Shown here one piece after another: positions 1-7,200 of a stretch of DNA of 13,729 nucleotides (position 1 is the stretch's first letter; every line of letters begins with the position of its first letter). The notes under the pieces are model-generated. The model worked only from the letters and a program-made list of their open reading frames with translations. It was not told the DNA's origin and did not search any database. Source of the stretch: RGIG2707 sp045600065 (lineage in GTDB: Bacteria; Bacillota; Clostridia; Peptostreptococcales; Anaerovoracaceae); the NCBI GenBank assembly GCA_045600065.1, contig JAZRXE010000078.1, forward strand, positions 1 to 13,729. The letters run 5' to 3'. The position numbers were made by a program, and so were the translations under genes.

Positions 1-114
1 ACTGTAGACCAGTATGAAGCTCAGCTGGCTGACGTAGTATCCGGCGCACTTGTAATCGACGCAGATTACAACAACCTGGCATCCTCCGACAACCTGGTTC
101 TGAACATCATCTAA
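1..114 (+). CDS. 3' end of an unidentified protein gene (partial)
   Basis: Frame 1 is open from the first base to a TAA at 112-114, giving 37 residues that begin TVDQYEAQLADVV and end DNLVLNII. The start lies outside the window. A factor-independent terminator follows 32 bases after the stop, which supports a real gene end. The fragment has no recognisable motif. Its codons are a narrow set (repeated gta, ctg, gac, aac, gca), unlike the broader usage of the genes downstream. This would fit a highly expressed gene, but the sample is very small. Function cannot be assigned. Confidence 0.6.
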   Translation, partial: TVDQYEAQLADVVSGALVIDADYNNLASSDNLVLNII

Positions 115-146
115 TATAATTGTACAGCGACTGAGAACACAACTTG

Positions 147-173
147 GCAGAGCGTTCGCTCTGCGGAGTTTTT
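147..173 (+). terminator. Factor-independent terminator of the partial upstream gene
   Basis: GCAGAGCG at 147-154 pairs perfectly with CGCTCTGC at 157-164 across a two-base TT turn (more likely a four-base loop with 7 pairs). GGAG and a run of five T follow. A separate T10 homopolymer lies at 186-195 with no stem of its own. Confidence 0.85.
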
Positions 174-216
174 GCATGCTTGGACTTTTTTTTTTGAACG
201 TACCGTTGTTCCGAAA

Positions 217-240
217 TTGGTACATGCCTGTATGTATAAT
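217..240 (+). promoter_or_regulatory. Probable promoter of the FtsH-like gene, with shared upstream element
   Basis: A perfect -10 box TATAAT lies at 235-240, 62 bases before the ATG at 303. No good -35 box sits 17 bases upstream. Instead TTGGTACATGC begins at 217, so TTGGTA ends 12 bases before the -10. The same 11-mer at the same distance precedes TATAAT at 1772-1777. The -10 call is firm. Whether the 11-mer is an activator site, an operator or an alternative-sigma -35 element is inference. Confidence 0.7.
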
Positions 241-302
241 GGCTATACCGAAACTTACTTACAAGCATTTTAAATCATATATAAGATCAAGGAGGACAAC
301 AT

Positions 303-1577
303 ATGGATAAACGCAGCTTCTTCGACCGCATCATAGGTTACGATTCCATCAAGACAGAATTTTATCAGCTTATTGATATGCTCGATAATACAGAGCTTTA
401 TAAAAGCTACGGAGCCGCCATCCCCAAGGGCGTCATTCTCGACGGCCCTCCGGGCTGCGGCAAGAGCACCATGTGCAGATGCTTTGCGCAGGCCTCGGGC
501 CTTCCGTGCTATACCATCAGAAGGGATTCCGGAGACAACGATTTCATAAACAAGATCACCGCTGCCTTTGCCAAAGCAAAGGAAAACAACCCCTCTATAG
601 TCTTTCTGGATGATCTGGATAAATTTGCAAACGAGGACGAGCAGCACTGCGATGCGCCCGAATATGTGGCAGTCCAGGCAGGTATAGACAGTGTCAAAGA
701 CGACAATGTCATAGTCATTGCCACCTCCAACAGCACGGAGGATCTGCCCGATAGCCTGCTGAGGGCAGGCCGCTTTGACAGATTCATCAGCGTGCCCTAT
801 CCTACGGAGCAGGACGCTGTGGATATCATAAAGCATTACATGCAGGATAAGCATGTGGATCCGGATATCAATTTTGAGGACGTGGTAAAGATGATAGGCA
901 CGGATGCCTGCTCGGTGCTTGAGACCATACTCAACGAGGCGGCGATCTATGCATGCTACGCAAAAAGCGACTTTATCAGGATAGAACACATTCTGAAGGC
1001 GGTGCTGAGATTTTCCTATAAGTGTCCTGAGGATTCATCCATATGCAGTCAGGAGGAAAAGGCGGTCAAGGCCTGCCACGAAAGCGGACACATTCTCGTT
1101 TCGGAGCTGCTTGATCCCCATTCCATAGGTCTGGCATCCATAAACAGCCCGGAGAACTCATATGTGGGAGGCTTTACTCACCACTGCAAGTATGTAAGCC
1201 GCGAGAATGATATATACATCTCACTTGCGGGGAAGGTGGCTGTGGAGCTGTATTTCCCCGGAAGGGCAAAGGGCTGCAGCGGGGATCTTGACAGGGTAGT
1301 CAGGGGGCTCAATTATCTGATCAGCGAGGACGGTCTGTGCGGCTACGGGGCTTTGGATGTGTCCTATATGACTACGGAGCAGCGCAGAAACGTGCAGCAG
1401 GATGCGGTAACGGCACAGATGTATCACATGGAAAACGAGGTCAGGAGCATGCTTGTCAACAACAGAGATCTGCTGGAAAAGCTTACCGGGGCCCTGGAGG
1501 AAAACGATACTCTGCTGTACTCTGACATAGGCAGGATCATGGGCTATAACGGGCAGCAGCCGAGGAGCGCAGATTAA
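303..1577 (+). CDS. FtsH-like AAA ATPase / M41 zinc protease without membrane segments
   Basis: The 424-residue protein combines an FtsH-type AAA module with a complete M41 peptidase domain. Visible motifs are Walker A GPPGCGKS (48-55), Walker B FLDDLD (101-106), sensor-1 ATSN (140-143), arginine-finger segment RAGRFDR (154-160), zinc site HESGH (259-263, catalytic E260) and the probable third ligand D328 in GDLDR. Family members degrade proteins by ATP-driven threading. Ordinary FtsH is about 600-700 residues, with two N-terminal membrane helices; this protein starts almost directly at the AAA domain and has none, so it should be cytosolic. It is unusual in two ways: the pore-loop region (about 74-90) is shortened and lacks the FVG motif, and the second Walker B acid is Asp rather than Glu. 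ATG 303 is set by AAGGAGG at 289-295. The gene stands alone between its own promoter and a terminator. Protease activity is likely from conserved zinc ligands; substrates are unknown. Confidence 0.88.
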   Translation: MDKRSFFDRIIGYDSIKTEFYQLIDMLDNTELYKSYGAAIPKGVILDGPPGCGKSTMCRCFAQASGLPCYTIRRDSGDNDFINKITAAFAKAKENNPSIVFLDDLDKFANEDEQHCDAPEYVAVQAGIDSVKDDNVIVIATSNSTEDLPDSLLRAGRFDRFISVPYPTEQDAVDIIKHYMQDKHVDPDINFEDVVKMIGTDACSVLETILNEAAIYACYAKSDFIRIEHILKAVLRFSYKCPEDSSICSQEEKAVKACHESGHILVSELLDPHSIGLASINSPENSYVGGFTHHCKYVSRENDIYISLAGKVAVELYFPGRAKGCSGDLDRVVRGLNYLISEDGLCGYGALDVSYMTTEQRRNVQQDAVTAQMYHMENEVRSMLVNNRDLLEKLTGALEENDTLLYSDIGRIMGYNGQQPRSAD

Positions 1578-1599
1578 AGGCCTGAAATTACAGGCTTTT
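1576..1599 (+). terminator. Weak terminator overlapping the FtsH-like stop codon
   Basis: AAAGGCCTG (1576-1584) pairs with CAGGCTTT (1591-1598) with one bulged G, loop AAATTA, ending in four T. The stem starts inside the TAA stop. It is modest in strength. The second hairpin at 1730-1755 probably backs it up. The bases between the two (1600-1729) show no convincing gene or signal. Confidence 0.55.
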
Positions 1600-1729
1600 A
1601 ACCCGGGCTGCCGGGAGCTTCGGGTACGGAGCTTTTGAGGACCCTTGCCGGAAACGGTGTCAATTCCCTTGGCCTTGAGGAAGATGACCGGGGAAGATGC
1701 AGATGCTTTTATTTATCATATTTCCGTAA

Positions 1730-1755
1730 AAAAATACCCTGCCTGGGGTGTTTTT
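1730..1755. terminator. A/T-flanked hairpin, probable bidirectional terminator
   Basis: CCC (1737-1739) pairs with GGG (1746-1748). The stem continues through A-T, one T-G and five A-T pairs, so the run of A upstream faces TTTTT at 1751-1755. Its last T bases overlap the TTGGTACATGC element of the next promoter. It would insulate the leader/winged-helix unit from read-through. Confidence 0.55.
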
Positions 1756-1777
1756 GGTACATGCTCTGTGCTATAAT
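1754..1777 (+). promoter_or_regulatory. Promoter of the leader ORF / winged-helix unit
   Basis: A perfect TATAAT lies at 1772-1777. TTGGTACATGC lies at 1754-1764, with TTGGTA ending 12 bases before the -10, exactly as at 217-240. Outside the 11-mer and the -10 box the two sites differ at all seven intervening positions. Transcription would start near 1784, giving an untranslated leader of about 85 bases before the first ORF. Confidence 0.7.
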
Positions 1778-1795
1778 AACCAAACAATCAGTTTT

Positions 1796-1828
1796 GAATA
1801 GTATTTGCCTCTAAAGTAAATACTATTT
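1796..1828 (+). promoter_or_regulatory. 5' leader hairpin carrying an anti-Shine-Dalgarno segment
   Basis: Thirteen pairs (two of them G-T) form between 1796-1808 and 1816-1828, with a perfect core AATAGTATTT / AAATACTATT and loop CTCTAAA. T bases follow to 1830. TTGCCTC at 1805-1811, spanning the stem top and loop, is perfectly complementary to GAGGCAA at 1859-1865, which contains most of the leader ORF's ribosome site. The two pairings are mutually exclusive in part. The structure is seen directly; a role in attenuation or translational masking is inferred. Confidence 0.6.
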
Positions 1829-1868
1829 TTCTTTCAATCTATCTGTCGATTTATTAAGGAGGCAACAA

Positions 1869-1937
1869 ATGACATATCATATCCGTTTTGCGCACTTAAT
1901 AAAGGGCCTCAAAGCCACATCGGTGAGCATCTTCTAA
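1869..1937 (+). CDS. 22-residue leader peptide ORF
   Basis: ATG 1869 follows AAGGAGG (1856-1862) at an ideal six-base spacing. The ORF ends with TAA at 1935-1937, giving a 22-residue basic peptide starting MTYHIRFAHL and ending TSVSIF. It has no run of one amino acid as in biosynthetic-operon leaders. Its stop codon abuts a hairpin with a T-tract, and the winged-helix gene starts 99 bases downstream of the stop. Strong ribosome site plus flanking hairpins points to a regulatory leader, whose translation sets read-through, rather than a functional small protein. A bioactive small peptide cannot be excluded. No family recognised. Confidence 0.6.
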   Translation: MTYHIRFAHLIKGLKATSVSIF

Positions 1938-1971
1938 TGTGCATTTTGAAAAGTGCATATACTTGTTTTTT
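1937..1971 (+). terminator. Attenuator-like hairpin after the leader ORF
   Basis: Ten pairs (two G-T) form between 1937-1946 and 1951-1960 around the loop TGAA, followed by ACTTG and six T (1966-1971). The T-tract is offset five bases from the stem, so termination may be partial. The 5' arm begins at the last base of the leader stop codon, so a terminating ribosome would cover it. The 3'-arm segment AAGTGC (1951-1956) can alternatively pair with GCACTT at 1892-1897 inside the leader ORF, a possible antiterminator. Confidence 0.5.
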
Positions 1972-2036
1972 CCCGTTTTAGTATTTTGCGGCGGGTCTGT
2001 ATTTTCGCGCCCCGAATTACTGCATGGAGGTTATTA

Positions 2037-2357
2037 TTGACTAAGTTGACACCGGAAGAGTATTACAACCTGACAGATGAAGAGCTTGACGAGCTCTACA
2101 GACCAAAGAAGGCCAACAGCAGAAAGAGCCTTGCTCCGCTGTTTGTTTATCTGATTCTCAAGGAGCATACCGATATGTATCACCCCTATACCCAGAATCA
2201 GATCATACAGAAGCTGGAGGAATATCCTTACGAAATAAGCATCGAAAGGAAGGCCGTAGGCCGCATTCTCCATAACCTGGAGGACTCCGGTCTGGGTATT
2301 CGTTCCGCCGCCGGCATGGGCAGCTGGTACGATAAAGACAACATCTGGGTCGCCTAA
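2037..2357 (+). CDS. Small winged-helix DNA-binding protein (WYL-regulator-type HTH without WYL domain)
   Basis: This 106-residue protein resembles the N-terminal winged helix of WYL-domain regulators: a first helix at about 31-46 (LAPLFVYLILKEHTD), then HPYTQNQIIQKLEEY (49-63), a recognition helix with IERKAVGRILHNLEDSG (69-85, matching the usual RK.V.R...L...G pattern) and a wing ending GSWYDKDNIWVA. Family members bind DNA and have a ligand- or nucleotide-sensing WYL domain behind the helix; here the protein ends at the wing, so it may be a minimal regulator. An acidic tail (3-20, PEEYYNLTDEELDELY) precedes the fold. I chose TTG 2037 because GGAGG lies at 2026-2030 with six-base spacing. 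The upstream in-frame GTG at 1953 sits within a hairpin arm and has no ribosome site. Expression probably depends on the leader at 1796-1971. It may act on its own promoter and on that of the FtsH-like gene (inference). Confidence 0.72.
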   Translation: MTKLTPEEYYNLTDEELDELYRPKKANSRKSLAPLFVYLILKEHTDMYHPYTQNQIIQKLEEYPYEISIERKAVGRILHNLEDSGLGIRSAAGMGSWYDKDNIWVA

Positions 2358-2413
2358 AAGAACGAGGCACCGAAGACATGCTGCTTTTGGATGATGCGGC
2401 TTTTCACCGCAAG

Positions 2414-2447
2414 AAAAGGGCTGAGAAGAGATTGTCTCAGCCCTTTT
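2414..2447. terminator. Strong bidirectional terminator between convergent genes
   Basis: AAAAGGGCTGAGA (2414-2426) pairs perfectly over 13 bases with TCTCAGCCCTTTT (2435-2447), loop AGAGATTG. The A4 and T4 flanks make it work on either strand. It lies between the winged-helix stop (2357) and the M20 hydrolase stop (2478, - strand). A small hairpin, TGCGG / CCGCA, precedes it at 2395-2411. Confidence 0.9.
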
Positions 2448-2477
2448 AAAATCCGTTAAAGCTTCGATCTGAGCGGA

Positions 2478-3824
2478 TCAGCCCTCGAGCACGGGCAGTC
2501 TGTTGATATCGATATGCTCCTTGTTTCTGATGCCGTCCATCAGCTCGATGTACTGGGACTCGGTCATAAGGGGCTGGTATTCAGCTTTAAGCTTTGCTGC
2601 CTTTTCACCGCCGTTTTTGAGCAGCTTGTAGGTCATCAGCGCAAAGATCTTTGCGGTTACAACATAGGCAAGCTCCTCGTCATCTACGCTGACATTGGGA
2701 TTGTGCATGTTGCCGCCGTAGCCTCCGGTGTGGAACTGCAGCAAGGGCATAATGCAGGATACATCGCCGAAATCCGTGGTGCCGGTGCCGTGGGCAGTCT
2801 TTTCTTCGATGGTGTACTTGCCCCGGGATACATCCTCCAGAGCCTCCATGGTGACGCTTATATCGTGGCAGGGCACAGTGGGCATGTAGCCGGGCATGGT
2901 GATGTTGTCAACACCGCAGCCGGTGGCAACGCAGGCTGCTCTGATGGCGCGGTCTACTTTGGCGTTGGCATCAAGAAGGGCAGGGATGTTCTTGCCTCTG
3001 ACGGAGAACTCCATGGTCATCTTGTCTGCGATTACGTTTACGGCGTTGGCTCCTTCTGATACAAAGCTGTGCACGCGGACGGTGTCCTTGTCTCTGAAGG
3101 TCTCTCTCTGGATGTCTACAGCATACTGGGTAATGCTTACAGCCGCCTGAGCGTCTACGCCTCTTTCGGGGCTGCCTGCTGCGTGAGCTGATACTCCGTT
3201 GAAGGTGACCATCTTGTTGATGTGGCAGTTGGTGGTGCCGTTGGCTGCCTGAAGCTCTACGGGGGAGTTGCTGGAATGGTGACCCACGGTAACGTCTACA
3301 TCACTGAAGGCTCCTTCCTTGATAAGCTCGCACTTGCCGCCTCCGTAAGAGATTATGCCCTTGTCGATGAGGCCCTGGCGATATGCAGTCTCTACGAATT
3401 CCTCCGCCGGAGCGCCTATGATTGCCACATTGCCTCCGAGAGCGGCTGAAACCTCAGGATCTGACAGTGCCATAACTGCGCCTATAACGCCGGTGATCTG
3501 GGCGTTGTGTCCGCAGCAGTGTGCGGCTCCTGTTTCGGGGTTGGAGTCCTTGTTATTGTTGATGGGCAGTGCGTCCATTTCACCTACTATGGCAACGGTG
3601 GGGCCTTCTCCCTTTTTGTTGTTCAGGTATCCCTTGAAGCCTGTTACAGCCAGGCCGGTCTGAACGTCTACGCCGTACTTTTTGAGCTCTTCGACGGCCT
3701 TTTCGGAGGTCCTTTCCTCTCTGTAGCCGAGCTCTGCGTGCATCCAGATATCTCTGCCGAATGCTTTGATCTCGTCTGCATGAGCATCGATGATGCTGAT
3801 GATCTTTTCTTCAATATGATCCAT
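2478..3824 (-). CDS. M20 family metallo-amidohydrolase, AbgB-like
   Basis: This full-length 448-residue M20D-type enzyme would hydrolyse the amide bond of an N-acyl amino acid, an aminobenzoyl-glutamate-like conjugate or a small peptide, using one or two metal ions. Visible motifs are HAELGYRE (29-36), GEMDALP (81-87; metal ligand D84), CCGHN (103-107), PAEE (139-142; general base and metal-ligand glutamates), GHH (181-183), the dimerisation-domain histidine in VSAHAAGSP (211-219) and a late histidine in NMHNP (372-376). CGHN rather than CGHD, and TTDFGDVS (349-356), favour the AbgB/p-aminobenzoyl-glutamate hydrolase side of the family over aminoacylases or indole-acetyl hydrolases. No signal peptide, so cytoplasmic. 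The ATG at 3822-3824 follows AAGGAG (3831-3836 on this strand). It is a single gene, transcribed away from the giant surface protein gene. Exact substrate is unknown. Confidence 0.87.
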   Translation of the reverse strand: MDHIEEKIISIIDAHADEIKAFGRDIWMHAELGYREERTSEKAVEELKKYGVDVQTGLAVTGFKGYLNNKKGEGPTVAIVGEMDALPINNNKDSNPETGAAHCCGHNAQITGVIGAVMALSDPEVSAALGGNVAIIGAPAEEFVETAYRQGLIDKGIISYGGGKCELIKEGAFSDVDVTVGHHSSNSPVELQAANGTTNCHINKMVTFNGVSAHAAGSPERGVDAQAAVSITQYAVDIQRETFRDKDTVRVHSFVSEGANAVNVIADKMTMEFSVRGKNIPALLDANAKVDRAIRAACVATGCGVDNITMPGYMPTVPCHDISVTMEALEDVSRGKYTIEEKTAHGTGTTDFGDVSCIMPLLQFHTGGYGGNMHNPNVSVDDEELAYVVTAKIFALMTYKLLKNGGEKAAKLKAEYQPLMTESQYIELMDGIRNKEHIDINRLPVLEG

Positions 3825-3863
3825 ATTATACTCCTTGTTCGTGTGACTAAAACCTGCTGATTC

Positions 3864-3872
3864 AGTATATCA
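3864..3872 (-). promoter_or_regulatory. Extended -10 promoter of the M20 hydrolase gene
   Basis: Read on the - strand the sequence is TGATATACT, an extended -10 (TG, one base, TATACT), about 40 bases before the ATG. No good -35 box lies at 17 bases; TTGAAC is too close (9 bases). Extended -10 promoters tolerate weak -35 boxes. Confidence 0.5.
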
Positions 3873-3931
3873 CATTGTGTTCAAAAAGTTTTACTGCAAT
3901 TTGCCGCTCCCGGCTACATTTTTCAATTCAG

Positions 3932-3997
3932 CAGCACAAGGGGACGGTTCTTGTGTGCTAACACACAAGACCCCTCCCCTTGTTCTGCCTTGTGCTG
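3932..3997. repeat. REP-like imperfect hairpin element
   Basis: CAGCACAAGG (3932-3941) is an exact inverted copy of CCTTGTGCTG (3988-3997). Inside, CTTGTGTG (3950-3957) pairs with CACACAAG (3962-3969) around CTAA. The left arm carries GGGGACGGTTC, typical from memory of dispersed REP-type elements in Firmicutes and other bacteria, some mobilised by RAYT (Y1) transposases. The right-arm counterpart is altered to GACCCCTCCCC, so the hairpin has decayed. It sits between two divergent promoters and contains no gene. Confidence 0.65.
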
Positions 3998-4006
3998 TGA
4001 TCTCTA

Positions 4007-4035
4007 TTGAGCAAGTATAGGTTCTTTGGTATAAT
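4007..4035 (+). promoter_or_regulatory. Promoter of the giant surface protein gene
   Basis: TTGAGC (4007-4012), a 17-base spacer and TATAAT (4030-4035) match the housekeeping consensus well. TGG directly before the -10 adds an extended -10. Transcription would begin near 4042, about 130 bases before the ATG at 4174. Confidence 0.82.
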
Positions 4036-4046
4036 CGCTATGAAAT

Positions 4047-4081
4047 CGGATCCGTGTTTTTCTGATCCGTGAATAATATTC
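4047..4081 (+). promoter_or_regulatory. 5' untranslated stem and palindrome
   Basis: CGGATC (4047-4052) pairs with GATCCG (4064-4069) around an 11-base T-rich loop, and GAATAATATTC (4071-4081) is palindromic. GATCCGTG also occurs as a direct repeat (4049-4056, 4064-4071). These could stabilise the leader of the very long mRNA; no riboswitch family is recognised. The rest of the leader (4082-4160) shows nothing else. Confidence 0.35.
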
Positions 4082-4173
4082 ATTAAAGGACATTGATTCT
4101 TGCGGATGCAGAAAACAGTGTTCTTGTTTGCATATAAACAACTTCGATTGAAATAAAGAAAGAGGTCAAAGAT

Positions 4174-4248
4174 ATGAAACTGATGCGCAGAGCAATAGCC
4201 ATGCTGCTTTGCCTGGCAATGACATTTACCGCAATGCCGGCATATGCC
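4174..4248 (+). other. Sec signal peptide of the giant protein
   Basis: It has a basic start (MKLMRR), a hydrophobic core of about 14 residues (AIAMLLCLAMTFTA) and AYA at 23-25 before Leu26, a standard signal peptidase I site. The Cys at 13 lies inside the core and is not a lipobox. Confidence 0.88.
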
Positions 4249-7200
4249 CTGTCGAGCCTTCTGGACAACAGCCCGGAGCACAATCAGGAGCTTCTTGCCG
4301 CGCTGGAGGATCTGGTTGGCAGCGAGGACGAAGCCCGAAGCTATTATACGGTGCTGGAAAACTACGGGCTGCTGGATGCAGACGGTAACTTCGTGACAGA
4401 TATGAAGGCTGTTATAGACGGAGAGGAATATGATATCGAAGAGCTCTGCGAGCTGCTTTCCGGCGAATATGACGGCAATTCCCTTGCCCAAGTGGACGGG
4501 CAGTACATCACTCTGGACAACCTGTGGAACATCATAGTGATCGAGGGTTATCTGCAGTATCTGAGAGAGGAATATTTTGACGGCGCAGAATGGACAGCAG
4601 AGCACGAGGACAGCTTTGAAAGCCTCAGGCAGCAGCTGGCCGGCAGCGGTCTTTCCTTCGGCCTTGCAGCGGAACCCGTACTGGTTGGCGACTATTCGGG
4701 GGTGAATCACGGCGCCTATGTGGCCTTCAAAGCCGGAAAGCCCGACAGCAGCGGACTTGTCACCGTAACCGCAGATCTTTATTCCGCTGAAAGCGGTCAG
4801 CAGGTGAGCTTCGATTATCAGGCACTCAGCGGAAGCGCCGGGATCTCCGCGGGCTCCGGCAGCATAAGCATGACAGCCGATGAGAACGGTACAGCCACCG
4901 CAAGCTTTACCGTATCCATCGCTTCCGAGACCGAGGATACCCTGCTCATACAGACCCCTCCGGTCTGGTATCTCAATGTCTCCGGTATGAAAAACGCTTT
5001 GTGCGAGGTTAATGATCTGGATGCGGCAAGCTATATATTCCAGGGCCGGGCGACTGTCGGAAGCGGGAAGACCCTTACTTCCCTGCTCAGCAAGTCCGGG
5101 CTGCTCTCCGTGGATTTTGCCGACGCGCAGCACAGCGTCAGCCTTTCTGGCAACCTGGCATATTACATCAATCACGGATTTGTGAATACCGTAAGCGAGA
5201 CCGCTCTTCTTTCGACCGGAGAATGGAACCGAAGCTGCTCGGGCATCAGTCAGAGCGGTGGCACATATTCTTATACATTGGAGCTTCAGGACGATTCCGG
5301 GCAGTGGCATACCCTGCTGGACAACAGCGTTTATCTGAGCTACGAGCATCAGCAGTTTCATGTGGATAACATGAGGCTGATCAGTCCTCAGATAGGTCAG
5401 GATTATCAGCATTCCGCGGATCTTACAGGACTCAGCGTTTCGGGCAAGGCGCGGATAAGCAACAGCGTCCCGCCCTTTACTGCACAGCGCATGAACTTCG
5501 AGTTCTCCGACACCACCATACCTCAGGTGACGGACATCTATGTGCCTGCTACAGACTATATTTACGGCCAGCTGGTGCCTGTCATCGTGGAATTCTCCGA
5601 GCCTGTTCAGGCCGATTATTCGTACATTTATATAAACGGAGTGGGAGTTGAGCCTGCGGAGACCGGAATATCCAACCGCCTCAGCTTCCCCTATCCTGTT
5701 AAGGAGCTCGACAGCGTATATCCCGTGGCAGAAAAGCTCACGACCATGGACGCCTTCGACAATGTGAGAAGCTATGACATAAAGCTCAATCCCTCTTCTG
5801 AAAGCGGCAGCAAGGTACTTACAGACGCAAAAATGATAAGCTGCCTGCCGGTCAGCGCAGTGGAAAGCTTCAGTGCTGATATAGACTATACGGATCCCAA
5901 AAATCCCGTGCTTAAGGCGAAGCTGGTTTTGTGTGATGACGATCAGCTGACGGCATGGGTAGCATCCGATCTGGACCAGAAGAGCGTATGTCCGTCCATA
6001 TGCGCGGCTATAGGCGGCGCGGAGCTTCAGCCCTTTGTTTTGGATGGTACAAGGGTCGCAGGCGGAACTCTTTACGCAGAGATGCCGCTGCAGCCGGTGG
6101 AAACCGGGACCGTGCGCACGGTGGAGGTATATATAAGCGGCGCTCTGGCATTCGGTCTTTTTGAGTCTGTCACCCAGCAGCCGGTGAGCTATATCAGCAG
6201 CGGCGACCTTTCCGCCTCTGTAGTGGTTAAGGCAGCCGACGGGGGCTTCTATCAGTACGCAGACGAAGAAGAGCCCGTGATATACATACAGGATGCTCCT
6301 TCCGTAAAGGCATATTTCAGCCTGGCAGAAGGAGGCTTTACATACTCTGATACGAGCAGCGTCACAGTTCTGGGCGCGGACGGGCTTCCCATGGATGCGT
6401 CCGCGGATTTCGCGTGGGCAAGCTCAGACCGGAGCATTGCGAACATAGACAAAGACGGCAGCGTTTATCCCACAGGGACCGCCGGAAGCGTCAGCTTTAT
6501 ACTCTACGCCCTGAACGGTGATTTCGCCTCAAAGAGCGTGAGCACAGAGACCCTGCCCGTAAGCTTCGGAACGGGATTGAGTCCATTCCTGATGATACCC
6601 TCCAGGATCATCAATGCCTCAGCGCAAAGCGATGTGGCAATCTTCTGGAGCAGCAATGCCCTCGAAAAGGATGAAAACGCAAGCTATACCGTCAGTGTGA
6701 CAGACGGGAGCGGAGATCAGGTCTATTTTGAGGAAGGCATCCGCGAAACAGGCATCGTTATTCCCGGCTCCGCCCTGAAATACAACTACGAGGAGGGTGC
6801 CGACAATCACTTCACCGTGGAGGTGTCCTGCATGTGCGCAAACGTGAAGCTCAAGGACAGCGCCAGGATCATGATCAGCTCCGCGCCGGCTGTTATACGC
6901 CTGGCAGAGCCTTCTTCATATTACTTCACCGATTCCGAAGGCTCTGTGGATATAAGCTGGACCGTGGACAATTTCGACCGCTATTCGGCAGACAACGGAT
7001 CTTTGTTCCGCCTGCTGGTCACCAGAGGCAGTCAGGTGGTGCTGGATTCTTCGGATGCCGGCAGCGGCCTGGACGGAAGGTATTCCGGCAGCGTCAGCAT
7101 ATCTCCTGCAGATGTTATCACCAGCTCCGAGCCTTCATCTTACAGAGATGTCTATACCGTGAGTGCCCAGGCTAAAAACGGCCCTGACAGCACATGGAGC

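Noticed and set aside
217..222. TTGGTA as an ordinary -35 box
   Set aside because: The spacing to TATAAT is 12 bases, too short for a housekeeping promoter. It is kept only as a shared element of unknown role.
1602..1814. Open frame of about 70 codons between the FtsH-like gene and the leader unit
   Set aside because: It has no ATG with a ribosome site, and it runs through a probable terminator, a promoter and part of a hairpin; the translation has no recognisable motif.
1953..2036. Upstream in-frame GTG start for the winged-helix gene
   Set aside because: The GTG lies in the 3' arm of a hairpin without a ribosome site, and the added residues look random. TTG 2037 has GGAGG at ideal spacing.
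2514..3059. + strand open frame opposite the M20 hydrolase
   Set aside because: The - strand reading contains all M20 metal-binding motifs and a ribosome site; this frame has neither.
4047..4081. Riboswitch in the giant gene leader
   Set aside because: There is only one six-pair stem and a short palindrome; no conserved riboswitch core was recognised.
3958..5412. Long - strand open frame of 484 codons opposite the start of the giant gene
   Set aside because: It is antisense to the signal peptide and early domains, starts in a poor context and crosses the promoter. It is a shadow of the biased codon use on the + strand.
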